Shown: positions 1 through 13,700 of the stretch, piece by piece | How positions within the stretch are numbered: the first letter of the stretch is position 1 | How the letters are laid out: every line of letters begins with the position of its first letter | From: Bimastos eiseni | Taxonomy: Eukaryota; Annelida; Clitellata; Crassiclitellata; Lumbricidae | DNA length: 64,000 bases | Assembly (NCBI GenBank): GCA_959347315.1 | Contig: OY365810.1 | Location: forward strand, 522,001 to 586,000 | Direction of reading: 5' to 3' | The notes under the pieces: generated by a model | Seen by the model: the letters and a program-made list of their open reading frames with translations, nothing else | The model's database searches: none | What the model was told of the DNA's origin: nothing | Made by a program: the position numbers and the translations under genes

Positions 1-618
1 AACTACACAACATTTTCTTAAATAAAATTCTTATTCGTCTGTTACTTTTAGTTTCTTAGATTTGCTTCAGAGTAAAGAAAAATTTTCTAGAACCATAATC
101 GAAAAAAAAGTATATGCTGACGGAACATAAGTTGACGACAATTGTCTCCACCTTTACAAACCTGATCCGTAATAAACTCCGAGTCAAAACCAAGATGAAA
201 CTGTCAGCAATCAAATATAAACTCTAAAAATAATGTAACCCTACAATGCACATGCGTCAAGCGACAGTAGCCTTATTCGCTGTCTATAGTAGGTCTACCT
301 GATGATTACGTAATTTTCTGATCGTTATATTTTGGTTTTTGAAAAGGGAATTGTCCATTCTCAAGAACATTCTAGCACCACATTACTAAAAGACAAACCT
401 GCTGTAGAATCATCTAAGGATATATATGATCGGAAGAAATATGGAAATCTCGGCTATGTTGATAAGTGAGAACAGGTTAATAACAATTAGACCTACTGTT
501 CTGAGTGATTTTCTTTATTCTGTAGCAATGCTAACATTAACTGGCTGTGCTGCTTGACATAAATGCATTACGAAGTGTAATACTGCATGTCTAATACACG
601 AACTTTCTTCTGACTCAC

Positions 619-1039
619 CTCCAAATATCACTGGCCTTGGAAAACGAACCGTCGTCAATGACTTCTGGGGCCATCCAGGCATAAGTTCCAGCATCAGACA
701 TGACTACCGTTCGCTCATGTTCCCGAATCTGATCAAAATCTGTTATCTTTAGTGTTTTCCCGCAAGGATTGAAGTCTGCATCAGGTTCCATTATTACGAC
801 TGATAAATAAAGGAGAACAGTTAAAGAAACGTTTACTAAATTTAATATACTGCACTTCCGTCCCGTGTGAACCAAACTTTTTAGGTTGTTAATTGGTTAA
901 CCAAGGCATTCGATAAATAGAGTAAGTCTAATGCTACTTACAGTTTAAAATGTGTATACGAATGGTGTTTTTGAATGAGAAATCCGAACATTTCTCAGCA
1001 ATCTCACCTCACTCAAGAAGTCTATGGAAGAGAGAGAGA

Positions 1040-1093
<54 letters not shown>

Positions 1094-1582
1094 GAGAGAG
1101 AGTGAGAGAGTCTAGGGTCATAATATCTGTAGTTGATAAATAGAATGTACAAACTTACTGTTTGGTGACTTGAGATCCCTGTGAACAATATTGCTTTGAT
1201 GAAGATATGCCATGCCTTCAGCGATCTGAATGCCCCAGTCCTTCAGAATTTCTGGCTGAAGATCAGATACGTACCGTTCTAAGACTCCTTGCAACGATCC
1301 TCCTCCTGCGTATTCCATCAATATATAGAGAGCTGGTGAATCAAAACTTACGTCGTGAACGGTTATCAGGTTCTTATGCTGTAGTGACATCCAAATACTG
1401 CAAGCTGTAAGTTGTTTATCGATGACAACATTCGACGCATCTGCGCCAAACATTCGTTTCTTAATGGCAAATGTTTTATCATTCCAATTGCATGGACCAT
1501 ATACATCCCCGAAGTTTCCTTTTCCTACGAAGAGACGATCGGAAGTGATTTCTTTGAAGATCTTTTCATTGAATGTAGCCAT
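619..1582 (-). CDS. Kinase A: TKL-type protein kinase, 3' part off the window
   Basis: Two exons are visible: 1159-1582 (N-lobe and catalytic loop) and 619-799 (activation segment). Exon 1 starts at MATFNEK; an in-frame ATG lies 9 bases upstream. It has the glycine loop GKGNFGDVYG, the lysine in FAIKKR, and HRDLKSPN. Exon 2 has KITDFDQIREH, so DFG reads DFD, then WMAPEV and the start of helix F (DIW). The donor is A|GTAAGT (phase 1), the acceptor TTATCAG, and the next donor GGAG|GTGAGT (phase 2). The exon lengths and phases match kinases B and C. The C-lobe exon (SYGVVLWEIL in kinase C) is not in bases 1-618, so the gene continues leftwards. The family resembles MLK/ZAK/DLK-like TKL kinases; substrate unknown. 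Catalytic activity is plausible but doubtful because of DFD. Confidence 0.82.
1029..1108. repeat. (GA)n microsatellite
   Basis: About 80 bases of nearly pure GA dinucleotide repeat with a few interruptions. It lies in the intron between exons 1 and 2 of kinase A. Confidence 0.95.
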
Positions 1583-1599
1583 TTGAAGCATCTCTCATT

Positions 1600-3000
1600 T
1601 GAATTTCTGGTCAGGATATGATGGCTCTTATCTAAAGTTAGACAATTAACAGCAACTGTACTATCGATACGAAGATGTTGATGTCTTAAATGTTCCCTTT
1701 ACCTGCTCACTCTGCATTAGGCCTACTTATTATTGATTATGTTGCCGGTCTCAATATAAACACGTTCTTATGTCAGCGTAGTTTAATAGGCTCCTCAGTC
1801 TGCCTCTCCGACTTATAAGGTGAGCCTCAGAACTGACTGAATTCTGATTTCGTTTGAAGAATGCCATGAATTTACAGTGATGCCTATCAAATGGCGCTAC
1901 ATATGTCTTGAGACTAGAACAGGTTGATTGGCTCAACATGTGTACAGTCTTCTGAAAACCAGTTAGGCCTATAATAATAGTCGCCGATTAACATTCAGGT
2001 CGTGATTGCTATTTTAAAACACATGGGCTTTTCCATATTAGATGAAACTTTCCCAGATTCTTGATGACTATGTCACTCTAGGAACTTAATCCTAATGGTT
2101 GCTTTACAATAAATTTATTAAGGGACAGAAACAATCTTAATGCAGCGTAGACTGTGGTTTACTCTTTCACTGTGACCACATAAAAATTAATTCGTACCTG
2201 CACTTGCCGTTTAGTCGGCCTATCATCGAATAATATTAGAACATCAACCTGTTTATGATATGCCTAAGCTACTCAATAATAGTTTGTAAACAATAGCCCA
2301 AAAGTAGCCCAACGTCAGCGGGTTAACTACGATTACGAATAAGAGAAAAATAGAAGATCATATTTGTTCCAAAAATACGGTCGTGACTATGAAGTGTTCA
2401 AGTAGAGACTGACTCTCTGGAGTTTGACCCTCTGCCTATCGATTCTGTTTGATAAAGCGCCTGTGAATAAGCTGGTTTCCGCGATTTCGCTTTTGTGGGC
2501 GCTGTAGAAATGTTGAGATTACGATTACTGATACGATAGCGACTGTGCATTTGCTATAGGCCTATAACCTACGGAGGCCTACATGTAATCATATGATATG
2601 ACGGCAGGTCTTCTCCTTGCAAATGAACTTAAGAAATGATATGTAAGCCTATAATTCCAACGTTAATATCTTTGCGCATACAACTATTAGCCGGTATAGA
2701 TTGAATTTGTTTATTTAACAGGTTGATATATGCTAAGATAGTCTATTTTATTATCAGTGGGGTAGTTTAGAGTGGCATAGAGTGATGCAAGGGTGGCAAC
2801 GACGATTATTGTGTAGTCCTATACCCAGGCTCACAATAAAGTGAAGCCTTCCAAATATTTCGTATCATCTGATCACTTTAAGTCTCAAAATTTATCCTGA
2901 TCATGTTAAAAAGGGGAAGAACCCATAATATTATGTAGGCCTATGTATCTGGCTATTTATATGGCGCCTTATTAAAACCTCTCGAAGGCGCTTAACGTAG
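1600..3000. other. No gene seen upstream of kinase A
   Basis: AT-rich sequence with many TAGGCCTA-type words. I see no convincing exon, RNA gene or element. It should contain the promoter and 5' UTR of kinase A, but no core promoter motif stands out. Confidence 0.5.
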
Positions 3001-3430
3001 CTATCCGTCAGATCTAAAAAAATTTATGCGATTTGGGTAATTTAGAAAATGTTTCCTGGACTGCAAGCGGCGAAATGTCGCGAATTTGTAGTGGAAGATC
3101 GTTCCAGTCTGATGGTCCAATGCATGAGAAGGCACGGTTTGTCCGAATCGATCTATGGGAGCGCGGGCCATAAAGTCCCCACGAGCCGCGCCACGCAAGG
3201 ATTGACGACCAGACTGGCTGGAGACTGGAAGACACTCTGATGTCCTCTGGAGCCGTGCCGACCACCGATGTTCGTCCCATGAGGATGATCTTGAATGTGA
3301 TCCTATCCTCAACTGGGAGCCAGTGCAACGTTTCACGCATATAGCCTGAAATATGGAGTATTTTGGCAGTTTGGCGACGACTCGGGCGGCAAAGTATTTT
3401 GTCCCTAATATCCAAAGATTTTGCCAACGA
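3001..3430 (-). mobile_element. LINE ORF2 C-terminal fragment
   Basis: The minus-strand translation contains LHWLPVEDRITFKI and, further on, SDWNDLPLQIRD and ETFSKLPKS. These are the standard tail of CR1/L2-like non-LTR retrotransposon ORF2 proteins (LHWLPV...; W..LP..IR...F...LK). Two overlapping frames are needed, so it is frameshifted, and the reverse transcriptase core is absent. It is a 5'-truncated dead copy. Confidence 0.75.
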
Positions 3431-3726
3431 AAACCTTCAAACTCGATGAATTTGCTGCAGACAGTTAACTAGTTTAATCACTTCGTCTTATTTTGAACTT
3501 TGACAATTGCGACCGTGTTATACACGCGTAACATAACACGCTGTGTTTGTTATGTGGTGACACAATAAACCTAAAGTTTGATTAATTGAAGTAAATGAGT
3601 GCATTGAAACAGACATTGAGTGCATATACATAATATTGGATGATAGTTGCTTCCAATCCTGTTTTCCACAGCTCGAACCTGACCTGACACAGAAACAGAT
3701 CCAGCAAATTAGCTCTTCACGAACTG

Positions 3727-3890
3727 ATGCTTTGTCTATCTCTGTATGTCTCTCTGTCTGTCTCTCTGTCTGTCTCTCTGTCTATCTCTGTCTGTCTCTC
3801 TGTCTGTCTCTCTGTCTGTCTCTCTGTCTGTCTCTCTGTCTGTCTCTCTGTCTGTCTCTCTGTCTGTCTCTCTGTCTGTGTTTGTCTATT
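3727..3890. repeat. (TGTCTGTCTCTC)n simple repeat
   Basis: A pyrimidine-rich tandem repeat with a 12-bp basic unit, roughly ten copies with small variants. It keeps two plus-strand frames open (LSVCLSVC type), which is only a consequence of the repeat. Confidence 0.93.
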
Positions 3891-4408
3891 TCGTAGCTTG
3901 AGTGCATCGCTTAGGTAGCCGTATAATTATTTGGAGATTTTCATTTCTATTAGTCGCACGGAAGCCAGCAAACATAGATTATTCGTATATCGACCGAGGA
4001 ACGGCTTAAGACGATCACTATAATATTATGCAATCGCAATCAATAACACGCTAAAGTGATATATTAATTTGTATGAAACAATTAACTATAGTGTTTAATT
4101 TCGTATGAAGCTATTCTATGCAACTAAGGAACCGGAATACGGGTAAGTGAGTCAGGTAAGTATGCTAATATTAACGAGGAATTCTAATCTGAATTTAGTA
4201 GGCTATAAAATACACTTAAAGTTCTTCAGAAGAATCTGCGTATTAAACAACAGCAACGTCAATCAGACACCAGACAAAATATCAGATGCAATTAGAATCC
4301 CTCTGCAAGTAGTTTCCACCCATATCACAGCTAGCCTTAATTCTAAGATAAACTAATCTCGATCCACAAGGGAGAAATGGGGATGCTACTGGAAATGCGA
4401 ACATTGAA

Positions 4409-5625
4409 GGAATTGGTGCAAAGTAGATGATACTTGTGCACGTCCTGCATGAACGACCCAGAGGTTGAAAGATATTTATTCTATCGAAGCCTTTTCGTCA
4501 ATTACAGTACACAAAATTAAAGTTCTCCAAATCACCAAGAAACCTATATTTATACTTAAAACCAACAGCAAACGCCGGTTGCAATGCAATGTTGACAATA
4601 TCTGTCCAGTTTTATGTATTTTTATATATACTGTAAACGAATTGATGAGCACCAGGCCTTTAGCCTAGTTATGCAAAAATGCTAATTCTGCAGTTTCTAC
4701 AGTACATGGCAAACAACGAACTCATTATTTGGTAACCAACACAGAAAATAGAAGAAAAAAAACAAATTGATAATAATTAAAGTTCTCCAAATCACCAAGA
4801 AACCTAGATACTTAAAACTAACAGCAAACGCCGGCTGCAATGTTGACAATTTCTGTCCAGTTTTATGTATTTTTACATATACTCTAAACGAATTGATGAG
4901 CACTAAGCCTTTAGCCTAGTTATGCAAAAGTGCTAATTCTGCAGTTTCTACAGTACATGGCAAACAACGAACTCAGTATTTGGTAACCAACACAGAAAAT
5001 AGAAGAAAAAAAACAAATTGATAATAATTAATGAGAAGTAGGCCTACTAGTGAATGACAAATGAATTATTGTCAATGACTTCGCATTGTAGAGTCGTGTA
5101 GAGCAGTCCAGAATTGGCTCACTACTTGTAATTTTATATAAACGTTACTATAAACTGCAAATAGAATTAGAAGTCCTATAGTATTAGTTTGCTACCGCCA
5201 TCTTGACGCACAATTTGGACCAAGGTGCTAAGGTGTTTGATGCCAGCCTGCCAGATGGTAAGACCTGATCCATGCACTAAAGATGTGTTATCTGTAATAC
5301 ATATATCAGTTTAATCTCCATTATCGCCTCATAAAGCTAATTAAATATATATATATATATATTGCTCTGAAATCTGAGACATAGAATAATCATTTTGTCA
5401 CCACATAACATGCAACAATTGCATTTTTTTTAACGATAAGAGGAAAAATAAATGTTTCTATGCGACTTCGTGCCATTTCAGTAGATGAGACTCATTGCGA
5501 TTGTAAAGCAAATGTAGGACTACAAAATGAAATTAGATACCTTCAAAACCCAGTGCGATGTTGTTTGCGTCGCCCTGACAACCTAAAATGCCTGAGACGA
5601 ATGTCAACAGTTGGTCGACTGAATA
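4409..5625. repeat. Interspersed repeat R2, left copy, with internal tandem duplication
   Basis: The segment starting GGAATTGGTGCAAAGTAGAT recurs at about 9085-10043. In this copy an internal block of about 265 bp is tandemly duplicated: the stretch with ATTAAAGTTCTCCAAATCAC occurs near 4515 and again near 4779. It includes a short AT run near 5345. A weak frame in the right copy (MRLRAISVDETHCDCK) is not recognisable as a known protein. The two R2 copies directly flank the 3.4 kb repeat U. Confidence 0.8.
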
Positions 5626-8472
5626 GCACATTATCTTAAGTATTAATCTATCCAGTGAGACATGGACTGGCAGCTTACAGAGCATATGCTTGCTGGAGAC
5701 AAAATCTTGAGATATCACAGGCACAGAAAACTTGAAAGCAAACATACCGACCCGGTAAAGGTCAGCCAGTGTAAGCCAATGTAACAGAATAGTTTATGTA
5801 GCAAATGATTAGGTAGCCTACCTCGTACTGTAAAATCTCGATCAAAAGATTATCTAATAGTTTTCTAAAGGTGCATCTTAATGTCTCTAACAACGTTCAG
5901 AAGTGCACACACATCCCTCCATACGGGAAGGCGGGCTATCAGTTTAGCAGTTGTGTTCAGCAACTGACTGAAGAGTAAAGAAACGAACCTTAGAAAGAAA
6001 TGAAAAAGGAATTGTGGGAGTCATTTCAACAGCTTATTATAAGAGAGTATAAGCGCAGTCGTCGTCGTCCAAAATTTATCTCGTCACCCTTTTCGATCTT
6101 TCGAATGCGCAACAAAAACCCTCCAACTTGTACGTCAGAGATAAAGGTATACTCAGAGTTATCAATATCCTTATCTTGTCTCACCCTTCTCGACACCCAG
6201 TCACGATATAGTTTTCCAAGGGGATATATATTACACGACGCTGGAACGACCTCATCTCAGAATTCCGAAAATATTAGATTCCTCTTTCTTCACTGCCAAC
6301 TCAACCACTATCTTCTGCCTCAGGCTCCACTATCACCCTCCGTCTTTCCACTCAAAACTGAAGTGTAATCTCGTCAAGAACTCATACCCTGATCCATTCG
6401 ATCCTCCACCTCCCAACTCGACACTCGCCTCAGCAGCTACTCTGTTCCTTCAACCGATTCTGAACTTCCACTGGGGATTAGAGGATTTGTCCAAAGGGTA
6501 GCTTTGGACAAATCCCCTAATTTGGCGAAGTGATCGTGAATAGGCTAGTGTCCCGCACTCCTCTATCGAGTGGCGCTTGTGAAGTTTGGAGAATACAATC
6601 ATGACTGCGATTACATGGCTCGGAAAAAATGATTAGCGAATAACTTTTTAGGATTTGACCTACAAATTAAAAAAAGATAAGCGCTGGCCCATGAGAACAG
6701 TAGCCGTTCGCATTTGTGGAAGTCATTGAATGCACGCAACTGTTGCTAACAAAAAAACATCTGTTGCATCTTACCTTTAAAACAGACACTAATATAGTAA
6801 AAACTTCGCAAGAAGAAACTACTTTAATTAGAAGAACTTAGGGCATATTATGATTATCACATTGCGGACGTAACATACAATATCTTCACTTTCGTCGGAA
6901 ATTTCTGTGTGGGAATTCCCTCTGTAATTTCTTAATGTAGCCATTGAGGCCCATCATAGCGACGTTTTAATTGTATGGTCTGCATTTTCGTAGAGCCTAT
7001 ACAATAATGTAAATCCTCGAAAATTTCTCAGCTCCCACAAAAGCCACGTCAGGGAGACCAGCTTATTCACCGGCGCTATACCAAATCAAGTCCGCAATAG
7101 CCAATTCTCTCGTTTCCTATCGGTGCCGGGTCGAAATCCAGGGAGTCAAGCCGAGGAGACAGCATGGTGCTACGCGGTGGTGGTCGATGTGGTGGCACAG
7201 GAGTAGAATCTGGATAGAACACCTGGAAGAGTTCGGTTTTTAGGCGTGAATGGAAAGTAGCGGGCGCTAGTGAAAGCAGAGGAGAGGTTATGTTTGAAGG
7301 TGAAATGTGGGAATGAGCAAACTGATGGAGTTCTTTTGGGGCGTCCGTTCCAAAGTACTGGTGCAGCATAGACTAAGGAGCGGTCGCAGAATTTCAGAGA
7401 CGATGAGACTGGATGTCGAGATAGAGAAAGATATGACGCAGCTGCTAAATATTAGCATGACATGAGTTGAGTTTTGAAAAATAATAGGCATATCGCAGTA
7501 CCGCACAATTTGCCTCGAAGTGAAGACACGCCTTATTTCAGTTAGGCCTATATTTCAGATAAAATGCGAGCGAAGGACATGCTCAAAGTCCTACACAGCA
7601 GCTACTCCTCGGACGAGGGTCAAACACGTACCATCCCTGTTACAGGTTGACTGCGCTAAAAAAAATTGGCCACAATGATGCACGATGCGTTGGTAAAAAA
7701 ATTATGTAATGATTCGAATGCAAATCAAAATCGTACGATCTACTTGCTCTACAATTCACTCCAGAATAAGACTCGGAATCAGTCGTCACTCGGATTATTT
7801 TCACACTTAGACTGCAGCAGGGGCATAACTGTAGAAACGAACAATAGCGATGCATTTTATTCGATCGTGGCTTAGACTAGGCCTACACATTGGATAATGA
7901 TGGTCACTGATAAGGAATCCCTCAGATATTTTACTTTGAGGGTATTCCGCCTACAGAAGAAGTCTAAAAGTGTAGAAGAGAATATCATTAGGCATACGCT
8001 TATACGACCTTTTGTTTCGGGATTAATATTCATTCTGAATAAATAATTAGCAGCAGTGGGGTAGCGAAGCAAAGTGCCGCCTGGGGCGAAGGTAAAAAAT
8101 ACCGCCTCTGTCTATTTTTGTATCACTCATATTCTTGTGCATATCCCGGATATGCACAAGGGAGAGATACACATAAAACGCCTGTTTGATTGTTTTCAAT
8201 GCTGTATATTTTGATTATTAGGACCTGGAGTAAATACAACTGAAATTTTATATTGTCTTACTTCCAACAGTTTCTTCCTCAGAAGTCCATACATGTCTCG
8301 GCGACGCAATCATTAATATCATATAATAATGATGTGGCTAGAGTAAGTATAGTGATTAGAATAGACTAGTCACTGGTAAATTATCATAAAGACTACGGAT
8401 ACGTAAAGTTTCATACTTTCTTTTCTACTAAACTAAAATATTAAACAACATGGATATTCTATTCAATTCTAT

Positions 8473-8673
8473 TTACAAAAGACCCCTAGGAAAAAGAAAA
8501 GTCTTAAGAGAACGAGCAGAAACAGTTGTGCTACTAGATAAAATTGCAGCACGAGTCACAGCAGGAAGACTGTTCCATAGCAAAGGGCCAACAGAGGCAT
8601 ACATGTAGGCACGATGCTGCGCAGAGGCAGTTCTAGACCGAGGATATAGGCTGAAGGCCAAGGCACTGGGCAC
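8473..8673 (-). mobile_element. LINE ORF2 C-terminal tail in U copy 1
   Basis: The minus-strand frame reads YMYASVGPLLWNSLPAVTR and ends ARSLKTFLFPRG. That is the typical end of a CR1/L2-like ORF2 protein (LWNSLP...LKTFLF). An almost identical piece is at 45193-45393. It is truncated and dead. Confidence 0.65.
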
Positions 8674-8674
8674 T

Positions 8675-9061
8675 CAATGTTCCCTCTAATTCTTTGGAGA
8701 TTTTGTGTATTTTGGTATTTTGTGCGTGCAACATTTAATAAATGGTTCATCCTTTTGTGCGCAGGTCCCATCGAAATGTGATGATAGCTAAATCAAGACC
8801 ATACAAAATCATCTAAAGTCTATGGTGATAAGTTCTGATAACCTACGAAGAGTCCCTTGTCTAAAATGTGTCTCAGATCAGTTTGAGCAGATGATGCATT
8901 GCATTGTACGTCATTGTAATTAGCCTTCAATTTATTTGTATTGGTTTACAGTTCATCTTAATAGGTCTATTTGTTTTTCGGGGAAAACATTTGTGTGCGC
9001 ACACTAAATTCTTGTGTCCTTCGCCTCCACTGCTTAGGGAACCAGCTTAGAGGGAACACTG
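8675..9061. mobile_element. Putative nested MITE with CARTGTTCCCTCTAA ends
   Basis: The left end CAATGTTCCCTCTAA (8675) is matched by the inverted right end TTAGAGGGAACACTG (to 9061). These 15-bp ends resemble hAT-type MITE termini. I found no clear target-site duplication. The same element is at 45395-45769 in copy 2, so it predates the duplication. Confidence 0.5.
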
Positions 9062-9084
9062 CTAGACAGTTCTACTTTCTGGAA

Positions 9085-10043
9085 GGAATGGGTGCAAAGT
9101 AGATGATACTTGTGAACGTCCTGCATGAACGACCCCGAGGTTGAAAGATATTTATTTTATCGAAGCCTTTTCGTCAATTACAGTACACAAAATTAAAGTT
9201 CTCCAAATCACCAAGAGACCTAGATACTTAAAACTAACAGCAAACGCCGGCTGCAATGTTGACAATTTCTGTCCAGTTTTATTTTTATATATACTGTAAA
9301 CGAATTGATGAGCACTAGGCCTTTAGCCTAGTTATACAAAAGTGCTAATTCTGCAGTTTCTACAGTACATGGCAAACAACGAACTCATTATTTGGTAACC
9401 AACACAGAAAATAGAAGAAAAAAACAAATTGATAATAATTAATGAGAATTAAGCCTACTAGTGAATGATAAATGAATTATTGTCAATGACTTAGCATTGT
9501 AGAGTCGTGTAGAGCAGTCCAGAATTGGCTCACTACTTGTAATTTTATATAAACGTTATTATAAACTGCAAATAGAATTAGAAGTCCTATAGTATTAGTT
9601 TGCTACCGCCATCTTGACGCACACTTTGGACCAAGGTGCTAAGGTGTTTGATGCCAGCCTGCCAGATGGTAAGACCTGATCCACGCTCTAAAGATGTGTT
9701 ATCTGTAATACAAATATCAGTTTTATCTCCATTATCGCCTCATAAAGCTATGAGCTTTAAATATATATATATATATATTGCTCTGAAATCTGAGACATAG
9801 AATAATCATTTTGTCACCACATAACATGCAACAATTGCATTTTTTGTTAACGATAAGAGGAAAAATAAATGTTTCTATGCGACTTCGTGCCATTTCAGTA
9901 GATGAGACTCATTGCGACTGTAAAGCAAATGTAGGACTAAAAAATGAAATTAGATACCTTCAAAACCCAGTGCGATGTTGTTTGCGTCGCCCTGACAGCC
10001 TAAAATGCCTGAGACGAATGTCAACAGTTGGTCGACTGAATAG
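9085..10043. repeat. Interspersed repeat R2, right copy
   Basis: A direct repeat of 4409-5625 without the internal tandem duplication. It starts GGAATGGGTGCAAAGTAGAT and ends near GTTGGTCGACTGAATAG. Together with the left copy it brackets repeat U, an arrangement that looks like LTRs, but there is no gag/pol, and U copy 2 has no R2 flanks. Confidence 0.78.
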
Positions 10044-10730
10044 CTCTAAACATAATGACAAACATTATTTATAGAATCATAAATGTAGGCAACGACAACA
10101 TCCCACCCAGTGGCGCCCACAATTTTGCAATATGCCTTCTCAAAAACATTAAAGTCACTTTTGAAATAGAGGCGATGCTATCTGGATTAGGCAATTGAAA
10201 CAAAGAATAGGAAAATGAGAGGTTAGGCCTACTCATATAAAAACTAATGTGGCAAACACAAATTGATCAAAAAGATACGAATTCAGACTAAAATCAAAAT
10301 ATTTCCTGCTTGAGATTATCTCTATTCTTATTCCATTATTTCTTCACAGCTATTACTTGTTTATTATTTTGACAGCTGATTTAGAAAGCCAGAAGAATTT
10401 TAATACTCGAAAGTGAATGTTTGTGCTCAGCTGTTGTGTACATACCACTGGTATCATAAATTTTGAACTTTTGTTGTTTGCCCAAACTACACTCACTTGT
10501 ATCTCTACAAGAAACAGTTTTAGCACTTAGCGACGACATGTGAACAAAGGTTCTCACACAAAATAACTTTATAGAGAAACTTCAACTGATGTCACAATTA
10601 AGCAACATGTTATCCAACTTGTTTGTATACATTTCGTGATGATAAAATACGCGTCATACGATTTGGATCTAAACATTTGAAAATTGCTCATTAGCATTGA
10701 TAACAATTCCTGGAGCATTTACAATCTGAG

Positions 10731-13700
10731 TTACTTCGTCCTTTGCAATTTGTTACCTAAAATGCAATAAGTTATGATACTTAGATCTGGCGATTTGTAA
10801 ATCTATTGTGCAGCTAATGATCGATCAGAAAAGTATGCATTTCGCAAGAGCGCCTACGTGTAGATTCCTTGAATTAAGAGACGATTATGTCAAATTTCAT
10901 TGATTGATTGATTGAAGTATGATTAATTTAGGACTATATTAAATCAGATAGGCTATATTAGTCTATATATTAAGCGATTTTATGCTAAAATGGTATGTAA
11001 ACTTCAACTCTGAAAATATAAATCAGATTATATACTTCTGCAAAGACACTGGCATCCAGAAACTCAAATTTCAACATGCATAGAGAGTAAAATATGAAAT
11101 GCTCAGCATGGTCATACAATTGTCACTTTTTACCTGGCTTATCTAACCAGGCGTTCATGATTGCAAACTTCGGTCTTTTTGAGGTGTCCTCATTCATGCA
11201 ATCTATACAGAATCAGCATTACACGTTTGCAACAATACATCTGCCATAAACTGGTTTACTTACAGAAACGTATTCTCAAGTCTTTGAATGTGCAGTTATT
11301 AACCAATCGTGAGAATATGATCAATAGTTCAGCATATGTTTGTGAGAGGAACGTACGCAATTGATGAATAGACCTAAAAGTGCAACGGTCTGTATTCTAC
11401 AACAGTTAGTTGTCACGTCGAGTCAACACAGAAACTGCTTTGATCTACAATCGGAAAAAATTTGGGCTACGCGTAATCTGTATCTATCATCTGAAAAGAT
11501 TTTTTACAAAGTATGTAATTTAATATCACGTTTGTTCGACTCATTCTTCTTACCCGATATTTATTTAGTTCAACATATTGAGGTTTCAACTATTCAGGTA
11601 GCTCGATCGTTTACGGCTTACAACAGTCCAACTTACTTTTTATCAGATATTTGAAAACATCGGAAGTAGTTTCAGGAATGTTGAATTGCATATCTTTCGT
11701 ATCTTTTCTGGTTATCATCGCCCAAATCAGTACTCCATAGCTACAATTACCATAAATGAATGCGACAATATAATAATAAATGTCGAGCGTTCAGTAAAAA
11801 TCGCGAATAATGGCGTAATTACTGGATGCTTTGTGAATTAGCTGACCAGTGCTTTTGGCTTAAGAGGACTTTACATGCTTGAAGTATGGGATTACATTAT
11901 TACGATTGGTTGCACATTGACAGAGCGTATAATAATTGGCCAAATAAAAATAATGATAATGTTGACCAAAACCATAACCATAACCAATCATTTTATTTAC
12001 AAGCTTCAAACCGACACAATACAAAAATACCGAGTTAGCAATCAAACGAAAAACAGAAAATAATCGGTGGAGGTTCAAAGGAAGAAATGAAGAAACCCGT
12101 AAGGGACCAAAGAAGTCCAGTTTTCGGGGCCCACCCTTTTTTCACTTGAAAATACAAGTAGTGATTATGACAAGGTAGCACAGAGACAACTTCACATCTT
12201 AATTAGTTAAATAAAATTAATGAGCAGGCACCTCACTTCTAAAGAGTATTCTGCTCAAGCAATAAACGTTTGTAATTTCTTTTTGAATAATTTGCAAAAC
12301 ATTGACAACCAAATATCCAGAGGAATTACATTCCGAGCAGAGGGACCATTATATTTCAAAGCAAATTGCCTAATGGTTGTTCTGCAAAATATTGGTCTAA
12401 AGTTAAACAAAGAGCGAGTATTGTAAGGATTAATAGATGAGGTCTGAGTGAAGTAGTTTGCGAAGCACAAGAGGAGCATATTGTTAAAGTATTTGTACAT
12501 GAGCTCGTTGGTCTGGAGGGCATTTAATGAGAGACATTAAGAATGTTAGTCCTGTTGAACATCTGAATAGGTAGTATACGACAGTATTTATTGCGACCCA
12601 AGATTATCCGAATAATTCTTTTTTGCAGTAGTAGAAGTCTTTACAGTCTGGAGTTATAATTTGGGGTCCATTTAACATTGCCGTAAGAAAGGTAAGGAAA
12701 GATCATTGCATAATATAAATTGAGGAGAATGCTAGCTGGCAAGAGGTAAGCTATGCTTGATACGCCTATTATTCCCATATTTTTGGCAATTTTAGACGAG
12801 ATATTGAAGATGTAATCATTCCAAGAGAGATTCTGATCCACCTGGATACCAAGAAACTTAACAGACTTGACACAAGGAATTGTAATGTTGTTAATTTTTA
12901 GCAGTTTGTTAATAGTTGGGAGATGCTTACGATGAGATTTGAATATAATGTAGCTCGTTTTGGTTATATTTAATGATGATTTATTGATGGGGAACCAGTC
13001 ACTCACGAATGAGAGGTCGTTGTTCAAAAGTTTAACCAATCCATCAAGCGATTTGTGGGATGCAAAAATATTAGTCCGCGAATATTAAGAAAATAGAGTA
13101 AGGGTGATGCATTGGGTTATTAATGAACACTAATAATAACAGTTGTCCTAAGACAGATCCTTGAGGGACACTATAACGTATCAAATTTGGAGAGGACAAG
13201 AAGCCATCACAAGAAACGTGTTGGGACCTCTCCTGTAAGTAGGCTTGAAATCATTTAAGTGATGCCTCTAATTCCTGTATTCTATAATTACAAATTAGTA
13301 ATAAGTATGATAATAATAATGATAATAATGATAACAATAACAAGCTTCAACATGTCTGTTACTGTTTAGTGTGTCATAATCTGCAAATTGATTGAATAGA
13401 AGGTCTGTTGTTCAAAAACAAAAAAACAATAAAAGTAATAATAAATAATTATAACGAGGGATCAGTATTTACCTCGGGTAAATAAATAATAATGATAATG
13501 ATAATGATGATGATGATAAAAATAATAATGACAATAATAATGATGATAAAATTAATGAGGAACTGCAAGTGAAGTCAGAACAAAAAGAGCATCTGAACCA
13601 AAAAGAAATAGCCGCCAAATATATTTACCTCCCTGCTAATAAATAAGAAATACTCTGAAACCTACGCCTCACATTGTCGAATATTGCCCCATGACCTCTC

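Larger units (their letters stand above)
5626..9083. repeat. 3.4 kb dispersed duplication U, copy 1
   Basis: This whole segment reappears in the same orientation at 42372-45791, with scattered substitutions and small indels. It contains LINE-tail debris on the plus strand (about 6080-6480), a second tail on the minus strand (about 7076-7370), another minus-strand LINE tail (8473-8673), and the left terminus of a hAT element near 8053. That terminus reads CAGTGGGGTAGCG here and CAGTGGCGTAGCG in copy 2. The right hAT end is missing from copy 1. No intact protein-coding gene is present. Confidence 0.88.

Noticed and set aside
4409..10043. LTR retrotransposon with R2 as LTRs
   Set aside because: No gag, protease, integrase or primer-binding site was seen, and the second copy of the interior lacks the repeats.
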